From Lishizhenia sp. (GTDB lineage: Bacteria > Bacteroidota > Bacteroidia > Flavobacteriales_D > Crocinitomicaceae), in the NCBI GenBank assembly GCA_007117055.1, contig SKHH01000208.1:1-11129 (forward strand): a stretch of DNA of 11,129 nucleotides, read 5' to 3'. Below are positions 1 through 5,823 of the stretch, piece after piece. Under the pieces are notes generated by a model that saw only the letters and a program-made list of their open reading frames with translations, made no database searches and was not told where the DNA came from. Both the position numbers and the translations under genes were made by a program. Positions within the stretch are counted from its first letter, which is position 1. Every line of letters begins with the position of its first letter.

Positions 1-389
1 AAGTCTTGGTTTTGAATTTTCAATGAATCCACATAGCTTTCTCTCTCCATCGCTGAATACACGACATCCATTCTTTCTGTTAATTTACGTTCTGTAAAAT
101 TCGGATTTATATCTCGGTAGTAAAAAAACATAAAAACAGAAACAATTAAGGCATAAGGAGCGGCAGCCACCATTGCACTTTTAATATCCGAAAAGGCAGA
201 TCCTTTCCCAAACCCTTCCTTCTTTTTTTCTGCATACAAGCCTAAAGCGATAGCAGCTAATAAAAAGAAGTTATTAATTAAACCTGTGACAAAGATGTCC
301 TCTTGAAACCAATCTAGGTAGAAGAAAGCTAATTTCACACCAATCCAAGAAAAAGCGAAAAACAATGCTATTTTAAGTGCCGACTTCAT
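1..389 (-). CDS. DUF4199-like integral membrane protein (3' end cut by window edge)
   Basis: The reading frame opens at ATG 389 and runs without a stop to the window edge, giving the first 129 residues. Three hydrophobic segments are visible at about residues 5-25, 33-53 and 71-91, separated by a short lysine-rich cytoplasmic-looking loop (AEKKKEGFGKG, 53-63). After the third segment comes a polar stretch with YRDINPNF and a charged helix. This layout, with an Asn-Pro-Asn/Asp motif after a membrane span, resembles the DUF4199 family of Bacteroidota, which normally has a fourth span; that part would lie outside the window. The start codon is only 6 bases after the rho stop codon, so it is probably co-transcribed with rho. 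No ribosome binding site is visible, as is usual in this phylum. Function is unknown. The family assignment is from memory of the pattern and is moderate; the membrane topology is secure. Confidence 0.7.
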   Translation of the reverse strand, partial: MKSALKIALFFAFSWIGVKLAFFYLDWFQEDIFVTGLINNFFLLAAIALGLYAEKKKEGFGKGSAFSDIKSAMVAAAPYALIVSVFMFFYYRDINPNFTERKLTERMDVVYSAMERESYVDSLKIQNQD

Positions 390-395
390 GAGTTT

Positions 396-2018
396 TTAAC
401 TGTTCATTGAAGCAAGAAACTCCTCATTCGATAAAGTATTTTGCATGTGTGTCTTCATAAATTCCATTGCTTCTACAGGATTCATATCCGCCAAATGTTT
501 ACGTAATAACCAAACACGTTGTAATATATCCTTATCCATAAGTAAATCCTCTCTTCTCGTTCCAGAGGATAAAATATCTATTGCAGGGTAAATTCTACGG
601 TTAGCAATTTTACGATCCAATTGAAGCTCCATATTACCTGTACCTTTAAACTCCTCAAATATCACCTCATCCATTTTAGAACCTGTCTCAGTTAGAGCAG
701 TTGCAAGAATAGATAAAGAACCTCCGTTTTCTATTTTACGCGCAGCCCCAAAGAATCGTTTTGGTTTTTGAAGTGCGTTAGCATCAACACCTCCCGATAA
801 CACTTTACCAGATGAAGGAGAAACTGTATTGTAAGCACGGGCTAAACGCGTAATAGAATCTAGTAAAATACAAACGTCGTGTCCACATTCCACCATTCGC
901 TTCGCTTTTTCTAGCACCATATTAGCAACTTTCACGTGTCGATCAGCAGGCTCATCAAACGTAGAGGCTATTACCTCTGCATTAACATTACGTGCCATAT
1001 CCGTCACCTCTTCTGGTCGTTCATCAATTAACAAAATAATCAAATATGTTTCAGGGTGATTAGCTGCAATAGCATTTGCTACATCTTTTAATAAAACTGT
1101 CTTTCCTGTTTTAGGCTGAGCTACAATCATTCCACGTTGTCCTTTACCAATTGGTGCAAACAACTCCATGATTCTAGTAGACATACTTTCCTGGCGATGA
1201 CCAGTCAATTTAAATTTCTCATCTGGGAAAAGAGGAGTTAAATATTGAAAAGGAACTCTATCTCTAATAAAAGAAGGTTCTCTTCCATTGATGGAATCCA
1301 CCTTAACTAATGGAAAAAACTTTTCTCCTTCTCTGGGTGGTCGAATCGTACCGTAAACAGTATCTCCCGTTTTTAAACCAAAAAGTTTAATTTGACTTTG
1401 ACTCACATAGATATCATCAGGAGAGGGTAAATAGTTATAGTCGGAGGAACGCAAAAAACCATACCCATCTTGAATCACCTCTAGTACTCCTTCAGCAGAG
1501 ACTATTCCAGACAACTCATAACGCATTTCATCCTCTTTATTATTCCTATCGTTATTCGAGCGTTGATTATTTGAATCGCTTCTCGAGTTCCTATCCTCTC
1601 TATTTCTGCGTTCGTAATTTCTTCTTTGCCGCGGAGGGTGCTCTTTATTATCTGTTGTATGTTTTTTATTCTCTCCAGTCGTTTCAGAAGTATCTGCTTC
1701 CTTATCCGATGAAGAGAATAAGTCTCTTCCCCCCGATTTTTCGGACTTCTCCTCTTCTGATTTCTTTAAAAATCTTCTTTTTGGTCGTTTATCAGAAGTC
1801 GAAGATTCTTTTTCAGGGGCAACAGTATTCGTTTGTTTACTTTTATCTTCAGTTTTTTCCGTAGGCTTAGCAGATGATTTTTCTTGGGTTTGTCCCCCAT
1901 TCGCAATCAATTCAATCAATTCCGCTTTTCGAAAAGACTCTACTCGCTTAACACCAATCGTTTTTGCAATTACACGTAATTCAGGTAATTTTTTACCCGC
2001 TAATTCTTCTTTGTTCAT
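396..2018 (-). CDS. rho: Transcription termination factor Rho
   Basis: This is the hexameric RNA helicase/ATPase that ends transcription of untranslated RNA. The 540 residues show, in order: an N-terminal SAP-like Rho_N domain (about 1-40, MNKEELAGKKLPELRVIAKT), a long low-complexity charged insert (about 42-165), the cold-shock-type RNA-binding domain (about 168-245, GYGFLR at 185-190 and DIYVSQSQI at 202-210), and the RecA-like motor. Walker A is QPKTGKT at 301-307, the catalytic-glutamate segment is DERPEE at 332-337, and Walker B is DVCILLD at 381-387. The Q-loop is LSGGVDANAL at 407-416 and the R-loop is GTGNMELQLDRK at 459-470. E. coli Rho is 419 residues, and the extra length here is nearly all in the disordered insert, as in other Bacteroidota. 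The ATG start fits the conserved N-terminus. Identification is certain. Confidence 0.98.
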   Translation of the reverse strand: MNKEELAGKKLPELRVIAKTIGVKRVESFRKAELIELIANGGQTQEKSSAKPTEKTEDKSKQTNTVAPEKESSTSDKRPKRRFLKKSEEEKSEKSGGRDLFSSSDKEADTSETTGENKKHTTDNKEHPPRQRRNYERRNREDRNSRSDSNNQRSNNDRNNKEDEMRYELSGIVSAEGVLEVIQDGYGFLRSSDYNYLPSPDDIYVSQSQIKLFGLKTGDTVYGTIRPPREGEKFFPLVKVDSINGREPSFIRDRVPFQYLTPLFPDEKFKLTGHRQESMSTRIMELFAPIGKGQRGMIVAQPKTGKTVLLKDVANAIAANHPETYLIILLIDERPEEVTDMARNVNAEVIASTFDEPADRHVKVANMVLEKAKRMVECGHDVCILLDSITRLARAYNTVSPSSGKVLSGGVDANALQKPKRFFGAARKIENGGSLSILATALTETGSKMDEVIFEEFKGTGNMELQLDRKIANRRIYPAIDILSSGTRREDLLMDKDILQRVWLLRKHLADMNPVEAMEFMKTHMQNTLSNEEFLASMNS

Positions 2019-2082
2019 CTATGTGAATTAAATATGTAAGAAATTTCTAGAAGTAATTTGTTTAATTATTTTAGCTCTAGGA

Positions 2083-2105
2083 CACCGTAAGAACTTACAG
2101 CGGTG
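2083..2105 (-). promoter_or_regulatory. Hairpin at the 5' end of the rho leader
   Basis: CACC (2105-2102) pairs with GGTG (2086-2083), and inside it GTAA (2098-2095) pairs with TTAC (2090-2087) around a GTTC loop, with a three-base bulge on one side. The structure begins directly after the -7 box of the proposed rho promoter, so the transcript would start at or within its first arm. About 65 bases separate it from the start codon. Its role is unknown; RNA stabilisation or autogenous control are possible. E. coli rho is known to be autoregulated in its leader, but nothing here shows the same mechanism. Confidence 0.45.
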
Positions 2106-2138
2106 CAATAATACACAATAATATTTAATATATCCAAA
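2106..2138 (-). promoter_or_regulatory. Predicted rho promoter (Bacteroidota -33/-7 type)
   Basis: On the minus strand TTTG (2138-2135) is followed after 21 bases by TATTATTG (2113-2106), one mismatch from the TAnnTTTG consensus of the Bacteroidota primary sigma factor. Transcription would start near 2102, giving a leader of about 85 bases. The match is by eye, without experimental support. Confidence 0.45.
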
Positions 2139-2182
2139 TTCCATTGGTTATTTTTTTAAACGAGGAAACTAAAAAAATTAAA

Positions 2183-4603
2183 TCAAAAATCTCCTCCATC
2201 TACAGGGACAATTGGCGGCGCCTTTTTTTTGTCATTTTCTGTACGGCCGAACTTATAAGACATGTTTAGATAAACTCTCCTGGTCTCCCATTTATACATA
2301 GACTCTTGCGTAAAAGGACCATCAGTAACCTCCAAATAAAAACCTTGTTCATCAAAAATATCAGTAATTCGAACCCCTAACGATAATTTCTTATTTAAAA
2401 ATGTTCTATTTATACCAATATCTATACCTGCATAACGCTGGTAAAATCCTTGAACAGTAAAAGTTGGAGCTATATACTGTCCATTTAACTGAATGGTAGT
2501 TGATCCATCCCATAAAGTGAAGGTACTATTAAGTTTTAAACTATAACTAAAACCACTATTACGTAAGTCCACGCCATTAACATTAGCCGCTAAACGGGTT
2601 TCATAACCATTAAACGACAGAATGTTTTTCCACCACTTGAAAGGAGAATAAATTCCAATCATTTCAACACCAAAGTCATAGCTTTCATCAATATTTGCAA
2701 ATGAATTCACACTAACTCCATTTGGAAAAAATTGTCGTACACGCTGAATTTTATCGATGGTTTCCCGAAAGTACAAAGAACCTGATAAGGTTAACTTATC
2801 CCAAGATTTTTGATACCCTAAATCAAAAGAATTGATATATTCTGGCTGCAGTGCTGGATTTCCTTGCCTAAGGTTTAAAGGATCGCTATAAACGGGAAAA
2901 GGGTTTAAATGCCATGAATTAGGACGATTAATTCTTCTACTATAACTCAACGACCATTCCCCTTCTTTTTTTTCGCCGTAGATAATATGAGCTGAAGGAA
3001 AGAAACTGAAGTAATTGTTTTCAAAATCTTCGTTTGTTGTCAATAATTGAGGGCGCGTTAACGCTTGTTCGAGGCGAGTACCTACTTGATATTTAAAATC
3101 GCCAACAGCATGAGCGAAAATTCCATAAACAGAAAATATATCTTCATCAAATACAAACTCATTAATTACATTCTCATCGGGAATAATTTGACCTGAAACG
3201 GTATCAAGAAACTCTAAGTAGTTATCTCTATAAACACTTCTAATAATTGCTTTAGCCCCTGTTTCATAGCGCATATAATCGTTAATATTTCTTTGTACAT
3301 CACCACTTCCAGTGAAGGTGCTAGTTTTATTTAAACCGTCTTGAAATTGATAGAATCTGTTGTTTTCAAAAGGCAAACCGTTTGCACGATAAAAGAACTC
3401 CTCATACTCCCCAAAAGAATAAGACTCTCCAATTGATTGGGTTGCAACAGCAATAAAATCTCCGTTTCCGTCTCTAAAATCTAATTTATAGTCTGCATTT
3501 GCATCAAAGCTCCATCTGTTTCTTGGATCAATAGTTGACCGCACCCAGTACCTATTTAATACGTCATCAAAACTTTCTAAATTCAACTGATTTCCAGTTC
3601 TGATTCTATCGTTATACGTTCCACTTACGGATACACCAATGACTTGATTAGTATCAATAAAGTAGTCCATACCAACCTTACCAGTATGTGATCGACGTGT
3701 ATCCGTTCCTGATCTATCCTGAAACAAGTTTATAATCGTATCCGAATTAACTCCAAAACGATCATTCATATTATTGCGATACCCCTCTCGATAACGAAAT
3801 GAATAATTCGAGAAAAAATTAAACTTTTCATCACGTATATTAAAATTCAGGCTTCCATTATAAAGATGTCCAGTTCCTGCGGATAAATCAATACTTGTAT
3901 TTACTCCTCTGAGTCTATTTTTCTTTAGAACGATATTAATTATCCCAGCCGTTCCATCCGGATCATATTTTGCAGATGGATTGGTAATTAACTCTATTCT
4001 TTCGATGGCACTCGCAGGAATTCCATCTAAAGCCCCTTCTGCACCGCGGGACATGGCACTTGGTCTACCATCAATTAAAATTGTAACATTTCCACTACCA
4101 CGAAGCGAAATATTCCCATCATTGTCAACCTCCACCGAGGGGATATTATTCAAGATGTCTGTTGCATCCCCCCCTTGAGAAGTCATATCTTCTTCTGTAG
4201 AGTATATTTTTTTATCGAATGAGGTTTTAATCACTTCCTTTTCTGCTCGAACCACCACCTCATCAAGCTCTTGACTAGAAATAGGTGTTACGAAAACCTT
4301 ACCGAGGTCAATTTTAGATTTTTTTGCACTTAATTCTATGTTATCAATAACGTACTCCTCATATCCAAAAGCAGATACAATAACATAATAGTTTCCATAA
4401 GGCACATCTGTAAACTGAGCTAAACCAGTTTGATCTGTGTAAGCACCAGAAACAACAGAAGAATCAGAAATAGTAAAAAACCGAACGTTTGCGTATTCAA
4501 CCGCATCTTTATCTTGGTTCTCTACGACCAACTTCAACCTAACTGTTTGCCCCAGAATAGGAAAAGAAAAAAAAAGTAACAAAAACAAACTATATAATCG
4601 CAT
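2183..4603 (-). CDS. TonB-dependent-receptor-like outer membrane beta-barrel protein (OMP_b-brl_3 type)
   Basis: The 806-residue protein opens with a clear Sec signal peptide (MRLYSLFLLLFFSFPILGQ, cleavage near residue 19). A carboxypeptidase-regulatory-like beta-sandwich follows (about 22-105), then LDEVVVRAEKEVI (113-125), which resembles the TonB-box region. The plug domain is at about 125-230 (ATDILNNIPSVEVDNDGNI, LRGSGNVTILIDGRPS, ERIELITNPSAKYDPDGTAG). The rest is a long beta-barrel rich in alternating aromatic residues, ending in Phe. The order matches the Bacteroidota family annotated 'outer membrane beta-barrel protein / TonB-dependent receptor' (PF14905), whose substrates are mostly unknown. 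No SusD partner lies next to it, so a polysaccharide-utilisation role is not supported. A MarR-type regulator sits 82 bases upstream on the same strand and may control it. The start is ATG with the signal peptide directly after. Confidence 0.92.
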   Translation of the reverse strand: MRLYSLFLLLFFSFPILGQTVRLKLVVENQDKDAVEYANVRFFTISDSSVVSGAYTDQTGLAQFTDVPYGNYYVIVSAFGYEEYVIDNIELSAKKSKIDLGKVFVTPISSQELDEVVVRAEKEVIKTSFDKKIYSTEEDMTSQGGDATDILNNIPSVEVDNDGNISLRGSGNVTILIDGRPSAMSRGAEGALDGIPASAIERIELITNPSAKYDPDGTAGIINIVLKKNRLRGVNTSIDLSAGTGHLYNGSLNFNIRDEKFNFFSNYSFRYREGYRNNMNDRFGVNSDTIINLFQDRSGTDTRRSHTGKVGMDYFIDTNQVIGVSVSGTYNDRIRTGNQLNLESFDDVLNRYWVRSTIDPRNRWSFDANADYKLDFRDGNGDFIAVATQSIGESYSFGEYEEFFYRANGLPFENNRFYQFQDGLNKTSTFTGSGDVQRNINDYMRYETGAKAIIRSVYRDNYLEFLDTVSGQIIPDENVINEFVFDEDIFSVYGIFAHAVGDFKYQVGTRLEQALTRPQLLTTNEDFENNYFSFFPSAHIIYGEKKEGEWSLSYSRRINRPNSWHLNPFPVYSDPLNLRQGNPALQPEYINSFDLGYQKSWDKLTLSGSLYFRETIDKIQRVRQFFPNGVSVNSFANIDESYDFGVEMIGIYSPFKWWKNILSFNGYETRLAANVNGVDLRNSGFSYSLKLNSTFTLWDGSTTIQLNGQYIAPTFTVQGFYQRYAGIDIGINRTFLNKKLSLGVRITDIFDEQGFYLEVTDGPFTQESMYKWETRRVYLNMSYKFGRTENDKKKAPPIVPVDGGDF

Positions 4604-4622
4604 AATTATTCTAAGAGTGAGC

Positions 4623-4651
4623 CAAAGTACAAAATACCATCAAGGAACAAA
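4623..4651 (-). promoter_or_regulatory. Predicted promoter of the outer-membrane protein gene
   Basis: TTTG (4651-4648) is followed after 18 bases by TACTTTG (4629-4623), one base shorter than the TAnnTTTG consensus. It would give a short leader of about 16 bases. It lies wholly between the MarR stop codon and the receptor start, so the receptor could be transcribed separately from the regulator. The match is imperfect. Confidence 0.35.
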
Positions 4652-4685
4652 TTAAATTAGTGTAAAATATTGAGAAGAGTAAGCT

Positions 4686-5132
4686 CTATACATCTGCTCT
4701 AATTTTATCTAGCAATGCATTAAGAGTTTGAGCCTCTTCAAATGAGAGACTTCCCTCAAGGTTAATTTCATCAAAATGTGGATCTATACGATCAAGAAGC
4801 TTTTCCCCTTCTTTAGATATTTTTAAGAATACAATTCTTCTATCGCTATCACACCTTCGTCGTTCTACCAAATCCTTAGTAATTAATTTGTCTATTAAAC
4901 GAGTAGTATTAGGAGATTGTTCTAACATACGTTCTTTAACCTTTTTAATGTTCAATTCAGATTTTGCGCCACGTAAAATTCTCAAAATATTGAATTGTGG
5001 TAAAGACAGTCCAAAATTTGCTAATTGATTATTTTGTCTATTCATCATCCAGTTAGATGTATATCTGATATTCACAATCGCCTTGTGATGCTCACTTTTA
5101 AAGCGTGCATTAATTCTTTCGTTAATTCCCAT
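4686..5132 (-). CDS. MarR-family transcriptional regulator
   Basis: The 148-residue protein has the size and layout of MarR-family dimeric winged-helix repressors. N-terminal dimerisation helices (about 5-40) are followed by the winged helix-turn-helix. LSLPQFNILRILRG (43-56) and NIKKVKERM (61-69) are the first DNA-binding helices, QSPNTTRLIDKLITKDLVER (72-91) is the recognition helix region, and CDSDRRIVFLKIS (94-106) is the wing with the family's D-x-D-R-R core. A C-terminal dimerisation helix follows (about 130-146). There is a single cysteine, Cys94, at the base of the wing; whether it senses oxidants cannot be told. The gene precedes the outer-membrane receptor on the same strand. A palindrome in its own promoter suggests autoregulation. 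The ATG start is the only one that keeps the N-terminal helix. The ligand is unknown. Confidence 0.93.
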   Translation of the reverse strand: MGINERINARFKSEHHKAIVNIRYTSNWMMNRQNNQLANFGLSLPQFNILRILRGAKSELNIKKVKERMLEQSPNTTRLIDKLITKDLVERRRCDSDRRIVFLKISKEGEKLLDRIDPHFDEINLEGSLSFEEAQTLNALLDKIRADV

Positions 5133-5136
5133 GGTA

Positions 5137-5167
5137 CAAATATAGTTACCTAGGTAGTTTTTGTCAA
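5137..5167 (-). promoter_or_regulatory. Predicted promoter of the MarR-family gene
   Basis: TTG (5167-5165) is followed after 20 bases by TATATTTG (5144-5137), an exact match to TAnnTTTG. The box ends only four bases before the ATG at 5132, so the transcript would start at or next to the start codon (leaderless or nearly so). Confidence 0.65.
5147..5156. promoter_or_regulatory. 10-bp palindrome in the MarR promoter spacer, candidate operator
   Basis: TACCTAGGTA is a perfect inverted repeat centred between the -33 and -7 elements of the regulator's own promoter. MarR proteins usually bind such palindromes as dimers and occlude RNA polymerase, so this is a good candidate autoregulatory operator. 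The symmetry does not extend far beyond ten bases, which is shorter than many known MarR sites. I did not find the same sequence in front of the downstream receptor gene. Confidence 0.45.
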
Positions 5168-5170
5168 GAG

Positions 5171-5240
5171 TGTTGAGTATTGAGTGTTGAGTATTGAGTG
5201 TTGAGTAGGGAGGTTCGAGGTTTGAGTAATGTGTGTTGAG
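5171..5240. repeat. 7-bp tandem repeat (TGTTGAG/TATTGAG), ten units
   Basis: Read in steps of seven from 5171 the units are TGTTGAG, TATTGAG, TGTTGAG, TATTGAG, TGTTGAG, TAGGGAG, GTTCGAG, GTTTGAG, TAATGTG and TGTTGAG. The first five form a clean 14-bp higher-order repeat and the rest are degenerate copies that keep the register. The array is intergenic, between the MarR promoter and the tmRNA terminator, and its low end touches the -33 element of the MarR promoter. The period is not a multiple of three and no gene runs through it. Confidence 0.85.
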
Positions 5241-5292
5241 ACTCGAATTTTTGGGTTTTGATCGTTTGTATTACTCTAAAAACATAGTACTT

Positions 5293-5327
5293 AAAAAAAG
5301 AGTAACAAGCCAAAGCTCAGTACTCTT
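5293..5327 (-). terminator. Intrinsic terminator of the tmRNA gene
   Basis: On the minus strand AAGAGTA (5327-5321) pairs with TACTCTT (5304-5298) around a 16-base loop that can form an extra AGC/GCT pair. A run of T (5297-5293) continues from the second arm. It starts 14 bases after the mature tmRNA 3' end. Stem GC content is low but geometry and position fit. Confidence 0.7.
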
Positions 5328-5341
5328 ACTTTAAGACAATG

Positions 5342-5743
5342 TGGAGCTGGAGGGGTTCGAACCCTCGTCCAAACAACGAAGCAACTAGCTTTCTACATGT
5401 TTAGTTGATGATTAGGTTTTCGACTAGAAGCTGGACATCAACACCCTACTTTTAGCTTAACTTCTACTTGTCTCACTTGCATTCAGAAGTCGTTTGCAAG
5501 CCAGTCTTATTTTGTTGATTTTCCGTTATCCAAATCTTATAAGACAGAAGACTCGGCGGAAAACTCGTCCCTCTTACTGTTCTTCGGAGTGGATTAAGCG
5601 TAATAACATTCTGTTATTATGCTGCGAGAGCGTATGACGTATTGTCAATTATTGTTTGTGACCAGAGATTAACGAGACTCACCACACGGCTCGACATGCT
5701 TACACTAATCACCTACTATTGCTGTCAAATCCAAGTCAGCCCC
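5342..5743 (-). ncRNA. ssrA: Transfer-messenger RNA (tmRNA, ssrA)
   Basis: This RNA rescues ribosomes stalled on broken mRNA and adds a degradation tag. The 402-nt gene has the classic ends. The 5' GGGGCTG pairs with 3' CAGCTCC with the G-U wobble recognised by alanyl-tRNA synthetase, leaving an A discriminator at 5342. The T-arm is GAGGG-TTCGAAC-CCCTC. CCA is not encoded and must be added. Pseudoknot 1 is visible: nt 51-54 with 68-71, and 58-62 with 83-87. The tag frame ends in Tyr-Ala-Leu-Ala-Ala and two stop codons (5619-5614), which lie in a perfect 7-bp stem (TAATAAC/GTTATTA). The most likely resume codon is GAC (5646-5644), ten bases after pseudoknot 1, giving DNTSYALAA. It is the same length as the nine-residue tags of other Bacteroidota, but those begin with Gly. 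The gene is unspliced and follows rpsA on the same strand. Confidence 0.96.
5620..5646 (-). other. ssrA: tmRNA tag-peptide reading frame (DNTSYALAA)
   Basis: The tag ends in Ala-Leu-Ala-Ala, the signal read by ClpXP-type proteases, followed directly by TAATAA. The frame stays open further upstream (Thr-Ile-Ile before Asp), so the resume codon is inferred. GAC fits by distance from pseudoknot 1, by the upstream AUAAUU resembling the E. coli AUAGUC determinant, and by tag length. The two other frames meet stops (TAA or TGA) within the region or lack the ALAA ending. Confidence 0.75.
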
Positions 5744-5759
5744 GCAAGAAATTAGAATA

Positions 5760-5791
5760 CAAAAATACAAAAAAAATCCCGATTGTAGCAA
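5760..5791 (-). promoter_or_regulatory. Predicted tmRNA promoter overlapping the rpsA terminator
   Basis: TATTTTTG (5767-5760) exactly matches TAnnTTTG. A TTG at 5791-5789 lies 21 bases upstream, inside the hairpin of the rpsA terminator. Transcription would begin near 5756, giving a precursor leader of about 13 bases to be removed by RNase P. There is no other room for a promoter between rpsA and ssrA that matches as well. Confidence 0.45.
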
Positions 5792-5802
5792 CAACCGGGA
5801 TT
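5769..5802 (-). terminator. Intrinsic terminator of rpsA
   Basis: A 12-bp stem (5802-5791 with 5786-5775; core AATCCCG/CGGGATT, one G-U pair) with a TGCT tetraloop is followed by a run of eight T (5776-5769). It starts 22 bases after the rpsA stop codon and is the strongest terminator in the window. Confidence 0.92.
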
Positions 5803-5823
5803 AAATATTAAGTCGAGATTGGA

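Noticed and set aside
1571..1864. 97-codon open frame on the plus strand
   Set aside because: It is antisense to the low-complexity insert of rho. Its phenylalanine/serine-rich content is the mirror of Lys/Glu/Arg codons, and it has no promoter or family signature.
2148..2180. AT-rich inverted repeat (TTTTTTTA/TAAAAAAA) after the outer-membrane protein gene, considered as a terminator
   Set aside because: The stem is made only of A-T pairs and on the minus strand is followed by no T run, so it is weak as a terminator and could be chance in AT-rich DNA.
2183..4603. Polysaccharide-utilisation (SusC-type) assignment for the outer-membrane receptor
   Set aside because: It lacks a SusD neighbour and glycoside hydrolases, and at 806 residues is shorter than typical SusC proteins; the OMP_b-brl_3 layout fits better.
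5342..5375. Possible tRNA gene at the T-arm-like sequence
   Set aside because: The T-arm and acceptor belong to the tmRNA; the matching 5' half is 370 bases away and no anticodon arm is present.
5642..5663. Tag frame starting at GGT (Gly) upstream in the tmRNA
   Set aside because: That frame meets a TAA stop after four codons and does not lead into the Tyr-Ala-Leu-Ala-Ala ending.
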